Below, one piece after another: positions 1-7,668 of a DNA stretch of 64,000 nt. The notes beneath the pieces were generated by a model. That model saw only the letters and a program-made list of their open reading frames with translations, ran no database searches and was not told the DNA's origin. The number at the start of each line of letters is the position of its first letter. Within the stretch, counting starts at the first letter, position 1. The DNA lies in NCBI GenBank assembly GCA_031402435.1, contig JANNSJ010000058.1, positions 124,001-188,000 on the forward strand. Direction: 5' to 3'. This DNA is from UBA11986 sp031402435. GTDB taxonomy: Bacteria; Bacteroidota; Ignavibacteria; UBA10030; UBA6906. The position numbers and the translations under genes are program-made.

Positions 1-1
1 G

Positions 2-1690
2 CAGTCCTTTGCAGCCAAGTGGGGACCGGCTGGGATTCTTGGCGGGAGCAATGCTTGGGTTGTTGGGCCATCAAAATCGGCAAGTGGCAAAGTGATTCTT
101 GCAAACGATACGCACCTTCAACTCCAGGCTCCTTCCAAATGGTATGAGATACAATTGTATGCGCCGGGCTATGATGTCTGTGGCATGTCCATTCCCGGAG
201 TGCCCGGCATCGTCGCGGGGCGTAACAAACATATTGCCTGGGGGCTTACCAATGTGATGGCGGATGATGCGGACTTCTACATCGAGAGGATTGACACAAC
301 GAACGGACAGAGATATTTATATGACGATGCGTGGCGACCAGTAACCATTCGAGAAGAAGAAATACGCGTCAAGGGGGATACGGTTGTTACGGTGATAATC
401 CGGTCGACCCATCATGGCCCTATTGTTACGGATATTCACACGCTTCTCAAGCAGGGAACCTATCCGTACGTTGCCAGCATGCGATGGACCGGCACGGAAG
501 TCTCAGACCAGATTGAAGCGTTCAACAAGATCAACCGGGCAACGAACTTGAAGGAATTCACCAATGGTGTCAGCGAGTTTTCGGGCCCAGGACAGAATTT
601 TGTCTATGGAGATGCTGAAGGGAATATCGGGTATTGGTGTGGTGTACAGCTACCGATACGCGGAAAACACAACTCCCTACTCCCGCTTCCGGGCTGGGAC
701 CCATCGACCGAATGGAAGGGCTTCGTCCCATTCAACGAACTTCCACATCTCTTGAATCCACCGGAAGGGTACATCGCAACAGCAAACAATAAGATTGTTG
801 ACGATTCATATCCTTATTACATCTCTGACCTGTGGGAACCCGCATCGCGCATTGTGAGACTGCGGGAAGTTCTTGGTTCACAAACGGCATTTTCCGTACA
901 GGACTTTGAGCGCCTTCAGAACGATAAGTTTTCACATCAAGCAAAGCGCATGATGCCGCATGTTCTCGATGCATGCAAGGATAGTGCGCTTGAAGTGCCG
1001 GATGAACATACGATTGTAGAATATCTAAAGAACTGGAACTTCACCTTTTCCAAAGAAGACATTGCAACAACGATCTATCAGGAATTTTTTGTGAAGCTTC
1101 TTGGGAACATGTACAAGGACGAGATGGGGGATAGCCTCTTCCATGACTGGGTGCTGTTAATGAATGTCCCCATCCGGGTGACTACGAAACTCGTTGAAGA
1201 AGGAACATCGAAATGGTTTGATGATGTAAGAACCGATTCTATTGAAACACGGGATCAGATCATCCGGAAGAGTTTAAGGGAAGCGATCTACACGTTACGT
1301 GACAGCGTAAGTACGCAGACGAAAAACTGGCGCTGGGGAGATGTACATACCGTGACGCTGAAACACCCGTTCGGGCTCGTCAAGCCGCTTGACCGTCTTT
1401 TCAATATAGGGCCGTACCCGTATGGTGGTGGCCCGACAACGCTTATGAGTGGCGAGTACAGCTTGAATGCACCCTTCCAGGTTGGCGTCGGTTCATCGTT
1501 CCGCCAGATTTTTGATTTTGCGACACCGGATGAATGGCGCGCAGTGTTACCATCAGGCCAATCGGGTCAGGTGCTGCATCAACATTATGATGACCAAACG
1601 CCTTTGTGGCTCAACGGCGCCTATCGCACAGTGTCAGCGCGAAGAGAATCAGGAAAGACAGAAACGCTCATTCTACAACCAACCAAATGA
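2..1690 (+). CDS. Penicillin acylase family Ntn hydrolase, 5'-truncated by window edge
   Basis: The reading frame is open from base 2, so the gene starts outside the window; the GTG at 92 is only an internal codon. The residues GGSNAWVV (bases 41-64) match the junction where penicillin acylase precursors cut themselves, and the Ser codon at 47-49 would become the N-terminal nucleophile of the beta subunit. What is visible is therefore the end of the spacer and essentially the whole beta subunit (about 548 residues). The later FSGPGQNFVYGD, GNIGYW and NRVE-like regions fit the family. Such enzymes hydrolyse amide bonds of beta-lactams, acyl-homoserine lactones or other acyl amides, usually in the periplasm; the substrate cannot be read here. 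It overlaps the sirtuin gene by 4 bases. Confidence 0.9.
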   Translation, partial: QSFAAKWGPAGILGGSNAWVVGPSKSASGKVILANDTHLQLQAPSKWYEIQLYAPGYDVCGMSIPGVPGIVAGRNKHIAWGLTNVMADDADFYIERIDTTNGQRYLYDDAWRPVTIREEEIRVKGDTVVTVIIRSTHHGPIVTDIHTLLKQGTYPYVASMRWTGTEVSDQIEAFNKINRATNLKEFTNGVSEFSGPGQNFVYGDAEGNIGYWCGVQLPIRGKHNSLLPLPGWDPSTEWKGFVPFNELPHLLNPPEGYIATANNKIVDDSYPYYISDLWEPASRIVRLREVLGSQTAFSVQDFERLQNDKFSHQAKRMMPHVLDACKDSALEVPDEHTIVEYLKNWNFTFSKEDIATTIYQEFFVKLLGNMYKDEMGDSLFHDWVLLMNVPIRVTTKLVEEGTSKWFDDVRTDSIETRDQIIRKSLREAIYTLRDSVSTQTKNWRWGDVHTVTLKHPFGLVKPLDRLFNIGPYPYGGGPTTLMSGEYSLNAPFQVGVGSSFRQIFDFATPDEWRAVLPSGQSGQVLHQHYDDQTPLWLNGAYRTVSARRESGKTETLILQPTK

Positions 1691-2451
1691 ATCTTGCGTT
1701 CTCGGATAGATTGATTTCCAGACTTGCCAGCGCTCGAAGCGTTGTAGCGTTCACAGGTGCAGGGATATCTGCGGAAAGTGGAGTTCCCACATTTCGTGGC
1801 AATGAAGGCCTCTGGAAGAAATTCAAGCCGGAGGAGCTTGCGAACCTTGATGCATTTATGAGAAACCCGGAGCTTGTCTGGGAATGGTATGCTGCACGGA
1901 AGAGGATCATTGCGGACATTGAACCGAACCCGGGTCATCATGCACTTGCCAAAATGGAGCAAATGTTTCCTCGTTTTACCGTTATCACACAGAACATTGA
2001 CAACCTTCACCGCCGCGCCGGCAGTAGAAATGTGTTTGAACTGCACGGCAACATCGAACGGAACTATTGTATGAAGTGTGGAATACCATACACCAACCGG
2101 GAAATTCTCAGTCAAGCGGACGTGCCGCGATGTTTGAAGTGTAATGGCCTTATCCGGCCTGATGTTGTCTGGTTTGGCGAGATGCTGCCAGAGGATGAAT
2201 GGGAGCAGTCAGTCCGTGCCGCTGAATCGGCGGACGTGTTCTTTTCCATCGGCACATCTGGTGTTGTCTATCCAGCCGCATCAATGCCGATCATGGCCAA
2301 ACGTCAGGGAGCGTACGTTATCGAGATCAACCCCGAACCAACCCACTTGACCGATCAGGCAGATGAGTTTCTGACGGGTGCATCCGGAGCAATTCTACCG
2401 GAACTCTACTCGCGGCTTGTTGCCGAACGCCAACTACTACAATTGCCATAA
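1687..2451 (+). CDS. cobB: NAD+-dependent protein deacylase, Sir2/CobB family
   Basis: Sirtuin of 254 residues that removes acyl groups from lysines using NAD+. GAGIS (24-28), QNID (102-105), the catalytic His120 in ELHGN and the zinc Cys pairs 128/131 and 149/152 are all present. Tyr68 and Arg71 in WYAAR correspond to the Y-x-x-R pair of class III sirtuins (SIRT5, CobB), so desuccinylase activity is likely besides deacetylation; that is family knowledge, not shown here. The start at 1687 is chosen because it gives an ATGA overlap with the acylase stop and begins just before the sirtuin fold; the open frame extends 27 codons upstream but only inside the previous gene. Pyruvate kinase follows after 12 bases, suggesting one transcript. 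Confidence 0.93.
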   Translation: MNLAFSDRLISRLASARSVVAFTGAGISAESGVPTFRGNEGLWKKFKPEELANLDAFMRNPELVWEWYAARKRIIADIEPNPGHHALAKMEQMFPRFTVITQNIDNLHRRAGSRNVFELHGNIERNYCMKCGIPYTNREILSQADVPRCLKCNGLIRPDVVWFGEMLPEDEWEQSVRAAESADVFFSIGTSGVVYPAASMPIMAKRQGAYVIEINPEPTHLTDQADEFLTGASGAILPELYSRLVAERQLLQLP

Positions 2452-2463
2452 TACCGCACAAGG

Positions 2464-3903
2464 ATGGAAATCACTCGAAGCAAAGCAAAAATCGTCTGTA
2501 CCCTCGGCCCGTCAACACACAGCGTTGAAATGCTTGTCAACCTTATCCACGCGGGAATGGACGTTGCACGGTTAAATTTTTCACACGGCAGCCACGAGGA
2601 TCATTTGTCAACCCTGCAGAACGTGCGTGAAGCTGCAAGGCGTACCGGGTCAGAGTTGACAGTATTACAAGACCTTCAGGGCCCCAAGATCCGCATCGGT
2701 GACCTCAATGTTCCCTTTATTGAATTGAGATCGGGGGAACGGTTCATAATCACCACCGATGCGATCATCGGGGATGTGCAACGGGTGTCCACCACGCACA
2801 TGAGTCTCACACAAGATGTGCAGCCGGGGGACAAAATTCTTCTTGATGACGGTAAACTGCGCCTGCGTGTTCTCGAAGTAAAGGGAAACGATGTTGTGAG
2901 TGAGGTGGTGATTGGCGGGACCCTCTCGGCGCACAAAGGCATCAACCTGCCCGGCGTGTCCGTCAGTGCACCATCGTTTACAATAAAAGACCTACAGGAT
3001 CTTGAGTTTGGATTGAAACACGACATCGACTACGTTGCGCTTTCATTTGTACGAACGGCCGACGACCTCAAAGAGCTCCGCAAAGTGATCATTGAGCGCA
3101 TTGAGAAAGGCCGCTTCCTCCCGATCATCGCAAAGATTGAGAAGCCCCAGGCCGTTACCAACATCGATGCAATCATTGCCGAGGCCGATGGCATCATGAT
3201 CGCCCGTGGCGACCTCGGTGTCGAGCTTCCTCCGGAGGACGTACCGGTTCTTCAGAAGATGATCATCAAGAAGTGCAACCAGGCAGGCAAGCCGGTGATC
3301 GTTGCAACGCAGATGCTGGAGTCGATGATCAGTAACCCGACACCGACTCGTGCCGAAGCAAGCGATGTTGCCAATGCCGTCCTGGATGGTGGTGACGCGG
3401 TGATGCTCAGTGGTGAAACTTCGGTGGGCAAGTATCCCCTGGAATCCGTGCAGATCATGGATAGAATTATCAAGAAGGTGGAGTCGGAATATATCGGGCA
3501 GACCCGGGTAGTGGATCGCTCGCAAGGAACGGTGGAGAGCCGTCTTGATGCACTCGGGCGGGGGGCGTGTGTTCTTGCGGAGCAAATGAATGCGGGTGCT
3601 ATCGTTGTTGTTACGCGTTCAGGACAAACGGCAAAGGTCATTTCGCGCTACCGTCCCCGCCCGAGGATTATCGCAATCACCGACCGTCCTAAAATACTGC
3701 GTCGCATGAATCTTTTCTGGGGCATCCAGGGTGTTGTGATCGACGAGTTGGTGGGTGATTCGGACAAAGCGCTGCAGGATATTCAGGAGAAACTGATGAG
3801 CACAGGAATGGTCATGCCGGGGGAGTACGTTGTTGTTCTTGCCGGCCAACCTTTCTTTGGGCGCGGGTCAACAAATTTCATCAAGGTAGAGAAGGTGGTC
3901 TAA
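2464..3903 (+). CDS. pyk: Pyruvate kinase
   Basis: Converts phosphoenolpyruvate and ADP to pyruvate and ATP in glycolysis. The 479-residue length is normal. It begins with the usual RSKAKIVCTLGPS segment, has the catalytic lysine region AKIEKP (Lys224), the metal-binding signature with RGDLGVELP (from about residue 247), TQMLESM and the MLSGETSVGKYP motif, followed by a complete C-terminal allosteric domain. It sits 12 bases after the sirtuin gene and is probably cotranscribed. Downstream genes run in the opposite direction. Confidence 0.97.
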   Translation: MEITRSKAKIVCTLGPSTHSVEMLVNLIHAGMDVARLNFSHGSHEDHLSTLQNVREAARRTGSELTVLQDLQGPKIRIGDLNVPFIELRSGERFIITTDAIIGDVQRVSTTHMSLTQDVQPGDKILLDDGKLRLRVLEVKGNDVVSEVVIGGTLSAHKGINLPGVSVSAPSFTIKDLQDLEFGLKHDIDYVALSFVRTADDLKELRKVIIERIEKGRFLPIIAKIEKPQAVTNIDAIIAEADGIMIARGDLGVELPPEDVPVLQKMIIKKCNQAGKPVIVATQMLESMISNPTPTRAEASDVANAVLDGGDAVMLSGETSVGKYPLESVQIMDRIIKKVESEYIGQTRVVDRSQGTVESRLDALGRGACVLAEQMNAGAIVVVTRSGQTAKVISRYRPRPRIIAITDRPKILRRMNLFWGIQGVVIDELVGDSDKALQDIQEKLMSTGMVMPGEYVVVLAGQPFFGRGSTNFIKVEKVV

Positions 3904-3953
3904 AGGGATTGTCCGTCTTTGTTTGACATCGAAACCCGTCACGCCCGGCGGGC

Positions 3954-4283
3954 TTACTTCTTTGCCGTCTGCCCCGCTTCGTGAATATCGAACACACGAT
4001 CAAGCATGGAAATCTTCAGCAGGGTTGAAACCTTCTTGTGAACGTTGATGAGTTTCACCTTCCCGCCATGTTCCTTCATTTTTCTGTCGGCAATGAGCAG
4101 GGCGCTCAGTCCACTGCTATCGCAGAAGTCGACATCAGAAAGATCGACGACAAGGTTTTCGACTTTGGGTTTGCATAGGAGAAGGAACTCACCTTTTAAC
4201 TCTGGTGAGATCGAGGAGTCAAGTTTCTTCTCCATCAGTTTCAGCGTGACAGACGCGCCTTTCTTGTGGGTTTCAAACTTCAT
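3954..4283 (-). CDS. STAS-domain anti-sigma factor antagonist (SpoIIAA-like)
   Basis: Single STAS domain of 109 residues. The segment VDLSDVDFCDSSGLSALL (about 46-63) is the classic loop of SpoIIAA/RsbV-type proteins, in which the second Ser of DSSG (Ser57) is the phosphorylation site for a partner anti-sigma kinase. The protein is expected in the cytoplasm as a phosphorylation-controlled partner switch. No anti-sigma kinase of the RsbW type is next to it; hybrid kinase and glycosyltransferase-like genes lie upstream on the same strand. Start ATG preceded by an AGAACG stretch. Confidence 0.88.
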   Translation of the reverse strand: MKFETHKKGASVTLKLMEKKLDSSISPELKGEFLLLCKPKVENLVVDLSDVDFCDSSGLSALLIADRKMKEHGGKVKLINVHKKVSTLLKISMLDRVFDIHEAGQTAKK

Positions 4284-4298
4284 ACGTTCTTCTCCATA

Positions 4299-4838
4299 TC
4301 AAAACTTCTGTAGACATTGCACGAGGCGGTCGTAAACGAGTTTCCGCCCGAGTGAGGGGTCCGGCCTTATCTGGAAATTATAAAACACATCCGCCTGTTG
4401 ATGCTCGAAGCCTACACGCACGGCGGCACCGCTTGCCTTACAAATATAGCCCGATGGGAGGACGAAGTCAAGGTTGAGATCAATGGCGAGATCATAACGC
4501 CTCTCGTTAATACTCTTGAGAAAGTCTGCACGCGGCTGAAAGAGGTATGACACCTGCGGTTTGAGCAGGTGAATGAACCTGCTGCGCGGCAGCATACGGA
4601 TGACCTCCATGCCACGGTCGCCGGTAACGACCGTAATGTGTTCCTCCTTGAACTGTGTCTTCAACAGCTCCACAACCCTCACTGTAGACAACACATCCTG
4701 TGCAGCCAGCGGCATGATGACGAGGGCCTGCCGTGCAGAGGAGATTGCCGAGGTGAATGAAATGATCTCATCCCGCGACTTCCGGAATCGCCACTGCGCA
4801 AGGCGAATGCCGAGTGAATGTCGTGTTCTATCAAACAT
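4299..4838 (-). CDS. Glycosyltransferase family 9-like N-terminal-half protein
   Basis: A 179-residue protein that resembles the N-terminal Rossmann half of heptosyltransferase-like GT9 proteins: an ALVIMP beta-strand start, ITVVTG, then YDLAIDLNLDF, SGAAVRVGF and the region with FYNFQI. The C-terminal nucleotide-sugar-binding half of GT9 enzymes is absent, and the gene ends cleanly 15 bases before the STAS gene, so it looks like a stable short protein rather than a recent truncation. Transferase activity is doubtful without the second domain. It lies between ligA and the STAS gene, and starts 4 bases after the ligA stop, so it is probably in the same operon. Confidence 0.55.
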   Translation of the reverse strand: MFDRTRHSLGIRLAQWRFRKSRDEIISFTSAISSARQALVIMPLAAQDVLSTVRVVELLKTQFKEEHITVVTGDRGMEVIRMLPRSRFIHLLKPQVSYLFQPRADFLKSINERRYDLAIDLNLDFVLPSGYICKASGAAVRVGFEHQQADVFYNFQIRPDPSLGRKLVYDRLVQCLQKF

Positions 4839-4842
4839 GCAG

Positions 4843-6852
4843 TTACTTCACCATCTTCGTGAAATCCTCTTCCGAGATAATCGTGACGCCGAGTTGCCGC
4901 GCCTTTTGCAGTTTCGAGCCGGCATCATTACCGGCAAGCACAATGTCAACAGTTTTGCTTATACCGGAGGCGACTTTGCCACCGTGTTGCTCAATGAGGC
5001 GTTTGGCTTCTTCCCGCCCATATGTTGGCAGCGTTCCCGTAAGGGCGAACGTTTTGCCGGCAAGTGTACCGCCCGTCTTTTTTCTGGAAGCCCGAAGCGT
5101 TACGCCCGCATCGCTCAGTCGTTTGACAATGTCTCTGTTATGCTTCTCTTTGAAGAAGTGAACAATGCTCTGGGCAATTCTTGGTCCGACGGCATTGACG
5201 GATTGGAGTTCTTCCTCTGTTGCATTCTGAAGTGCATCGATGGAGGGAAAACTATCGGCAATGACCTGTGCAACACCCTGTCCAACATGCCGGATACCCA
5301 TGGCAAAGAGCACTCGATGAAAGGGTTGCTTCTTGCTTTGTTCTATTGCATCAAGAAGGTTCTGCGTGCTCTTCTCACCCCATCGGTCGAGTGCGATAAG
5401 CGCCTGTTTGTGTCTACGCAAAACATAGAGATCGGCATAGCTCTTGACCAGGCTCAATTCCACAAGCTGTTCAACAACCGCCTCACCAAGTCCTTCGATA
5501 TCCATCGCGCCGCGATGTGCAAAATGTTCAATGCGGCCTTTCACCTGCGCAGGACATTCGCTGTTCTCGCAGAAGTAATTTGCTTCATCTTCAGGGCGGT
5601 GGATACGCGAGCTGCATTCGGGGCACTTCTCCGGCATGACAAATGGTCTCGTTCCTTTTGGTCGCTTTGCTTCCACAGCACCGCTGACTTTGGGAATAAC
5701 ATCGCCACCCTTTTCCACGACAACTGTATCGCCCACCCTCAAGTCAAGTTCAGTAATGTAATCGATATTGTGCAATGTGGCGCGACTGACTGTCGTGCCT
5801 CCGAGGAACACCGGCTCAAGTTCAGCGACAGGCGTGATGGTGCCAACCCGTCCGACCTGCAGGGTTATTCCGTTCAGCTTCGTTTCTGCCTTGCGTGAAG
5901 TAAATTTGAAGGCAATCGCCCACCGCGGGCTTTTGGCAATGGTGCCGAGCTGTTCCTGTTGCGTGAGAGACTCGACCTTTACAACCACTCCGTCGATGTC
6001 ATACGGAAGAGTATCACGTTTGGCTTCCCACTGTTTCCAAAAGTTAATGACGTCATCAATGCTTTTGCACCTCTGTGTCTGATCATTCACCGGAAATCCA
6101 AGTTCGCGCAGCTGCCGCAGGTTGTCGTAATGGCTGGTCAGTTTTGCACCCGGCGCAAAGAGTGCATACGCGTAGAACCGGATCGGTCGACCCGCGACGA
6201 TCTTTGGATCCTGCATCTTCAACGTACCCGAGGTTGTATTGCGGGGATTGATGAACGTTCTCTCATCGCCGGCGACACGTTGAGAATTCATCCTCGCAAA
6301 TTCATCCCTGTGCATGAATGCCTCGCCGCGTACCTCAATGGTACGCAGCGTTGGATCGTCCGTTCTCAGGCGTAGAGGAAGTGAGCGTATGGTTCTCAAA
6401 TTGTGGGTGATGTCATCTCCCTGCGTTCCATCTCCTCGCGTCGCGCCCTGTACGAAGACGCCATCGCGGTACTTCAAGGCGATGGCAACACCGTCGAATT
6501 TCAGTTCAGCCACATACGTTGGTGTTTGCCCCGGAAGCAACTCCCGGACGTGCCTGTCAAAATCCCGTATCTCTTCCTCAGAGTAGGAGTTGGCGAGGCT
6601 CAACATTTGGGGATTGTGAGTGACGCTGGCGAACGCCTTGATTGGCTGCCCGCCGACCCGCTGTGTTGGGGAATCCCCGGTCAGTAATTCCGGGTATTCG
6701 CGCTCAAGATCCTGCAACTCCCGCATCAACGCATCATACTGTTCATCGCTGATGGTCGGGGCATCGCGGATGTAGTACTGGTAATCGTGATTCTGCAGTT
6801 CTTTACGGAGTTTCTCGACTCGCCTGGTGATTTGGGCAGAGGGTGTTGGCAT
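4843..6852 (-). CDS. ligA: NAD+-dependent DNA ligase
   Basis: Seals nicks in DNA during replication and repair using NAD+. With the start at 6852 (MPTPSAQ...) it has 669 residues, the usual LigA length; an upstream extension of 28 codons would run into the preceding gene. Visible parts are the Ia domain with YYIRDAPTISD (26-36), the adenylation motif ELKFDG with Lys118, RGDGTQGDD, the four-Cys zinc finger at roughly 410-435, helix-hairpin-helix repeats and a C-terminal BRCT domain (LAGKTFALTGTLP). The start lies one base after the stop of the RodZ-like gene. Confidence 0.97.
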   Translation of the reverse strand: MPTPSAQITRRVEKLRKELQNHDYQYYIRDAPTISDEQYDALMRELQDLEREYPELLTGDSPTQRVGGQPIKAFASVTHNPQMLSLANSYSEEEIRDFDRHVRELLPGQTPTYVAELKFDGVAIALKYRDGVFVQGATRGDGTQGDDITHNLRTIRSLPLRLRTDDPTLRTIEVRGEAFMHRDEFARMNSQRVAGDERTFINPRNTTSGTLKMQDPKIVAGRPIRFYAYALFAPGAKLTSHYDNLRQLRELGFPVNDQTQRCKSIDDVINFWKQWEAKRDTLPYDIDGVVVKVESLTQQEQLGTIAKSPRWAIAFKFTSRKAETKLNGITLQVGRVGTITPVAELEPVFLGGTTVSRATLHNIDYITELDLRVGDTVVVEKGGDVIPKVSGAVEAKRPKGTRPFVMPEKCPECSSRIHRPEDEANYFCENSECPAQVKGRIEHFAHRGAMDIEGLGEAVVEQLVELSLVKSYADLYVLRRHKQALIALDRWGEKSTQNLLDAIEQSKKQPFHRVLFAMGIRHVGQGVAQVIADSFPSIDALQNATEEELQSVNAVGPRIAQSIVHFFKEKHNRDIVKRLSDAGVTLRASRKKTGGTLAGKTFALTGTLPTYGREEAKRLIEQHGGKVASGISKTVDIVLAGNDAGSKLQKARQLGVTIISEEDFTKMVK

Positions 6853-6853
6853 G

Positions 6854-7633
6854 TTACTTCTGCAGAAGAGTCTGGCGGTTGATCTCCACTTTGCGTGCAG
6901 ATCCCTGCTTGCCAAGTATGCCGAGAGGTTTCTCATTCAGCATGAAATCAATGGCGCCGGCTTTGCCCGTCGAGATGCGAAAGCGGTCTTTCGCCTTCCA
7001 TGTAATTTTTCTGTTGGGCCGGAACATGTATTGTCGCGGCTCTAGATTGTCTATGATGACTTCGACCCACACCGAATCGTTGACTGTTGCTCGCAGTGTG
7101 AGACTATCCAATGGCGATGTTGTTGCCTGGGATAATGAAGGGATCGGTACAACCGTTGCGGTAGACTCCTTGGTGATGCTCTCAAATGGAATCTCGTGAG
7201 TTTCTGACGGGGTTTTGGTTCGTGTAATGTTCCAGATGACAATCGCGAGAATCAGGATCAGAATTCCAGGGAGCGCGTACTTCGCACCCGCTGTGGTCGG
7301 CTGCGTTGATTCAAGTGCAGATGGTGCTTTTGGTGCAGCATCGGTTTCACGTTGTGCCGGGGGTGGAGGCGATGGTTGTTCTGGATGGGTGTGGGTTACA
7401 ACACCGGCCAGTGTTTGGTCATAATGCTTCATGATTTCGGCGGGATCGAGACCGACAACGCTTGCATACTCGCGAATGAATGCACGCACGTATGTTTGTG
7501 GAAGGATGTCGGTCTTTCCTTGCTCAATTGCTTCCAGGAAGCCCGGATTGATCAACGTGGCATCCGAGACATCGTTGATGGAGAGCCGCTTTGCTTCGCG
7601 CGCCCGTTTCAATTCTTGAAAAACGGAGTCCAT
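6854..7633 (-). CDS. RodZ-like protein: cytoplasmic HTH, one membrane helix, DUF4115
   Basis: 259 residues with an XRE-type HTH_25 domain (1-70, LKRAREAKRLSINDVSDAT), a proline/alanine-rich linker (85-115), one membrane helix (about 119-136, ALPGILILILAIVIW) and an extracytoplasmic DUF4115 domain at the C-terminus (VWVEVIIDN, ...ITWKAKDRF, LGILGKQG). This is the architecture of RodZ, which links MreB to the rod-shape cell-wall machinery. No mreB is present in the window, so the role is inferred from the domain order alone. It precedes ligA with a one-base gap. Confidence 0.85.
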   Translation of the reverse strand: MDSVFQELKRAREAKRLSINDVSDATLINPGFLEAIEQGKTDILPQTYVRAFIREYASVVGLDPAEIMKHYDQTLAGVVTHTHPEQPSPPPPAQRETDAAPKAPSALESTQPTTAGAKYALPGILILILAIVIWNITRTKTPSETHEIPFESITKESTATVVPIPSLSQATTSPLDSLTLRATVNDSVWVEVIIDNLEPRQYMFRPNRKITWKAKDRFRISTGKAGAIDFMLNEKPLGILGKQGSARKVEINRQTLLQK

Positions 7634-7668
7634 GTGAGCAGTGAGATTGTCGTTATATGAGCCGCCGA

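Noticed and set aside
4573..5898. 441-codon plus-strand frame
   Set aside because: Antisense to ligA, whose motifs are complete.
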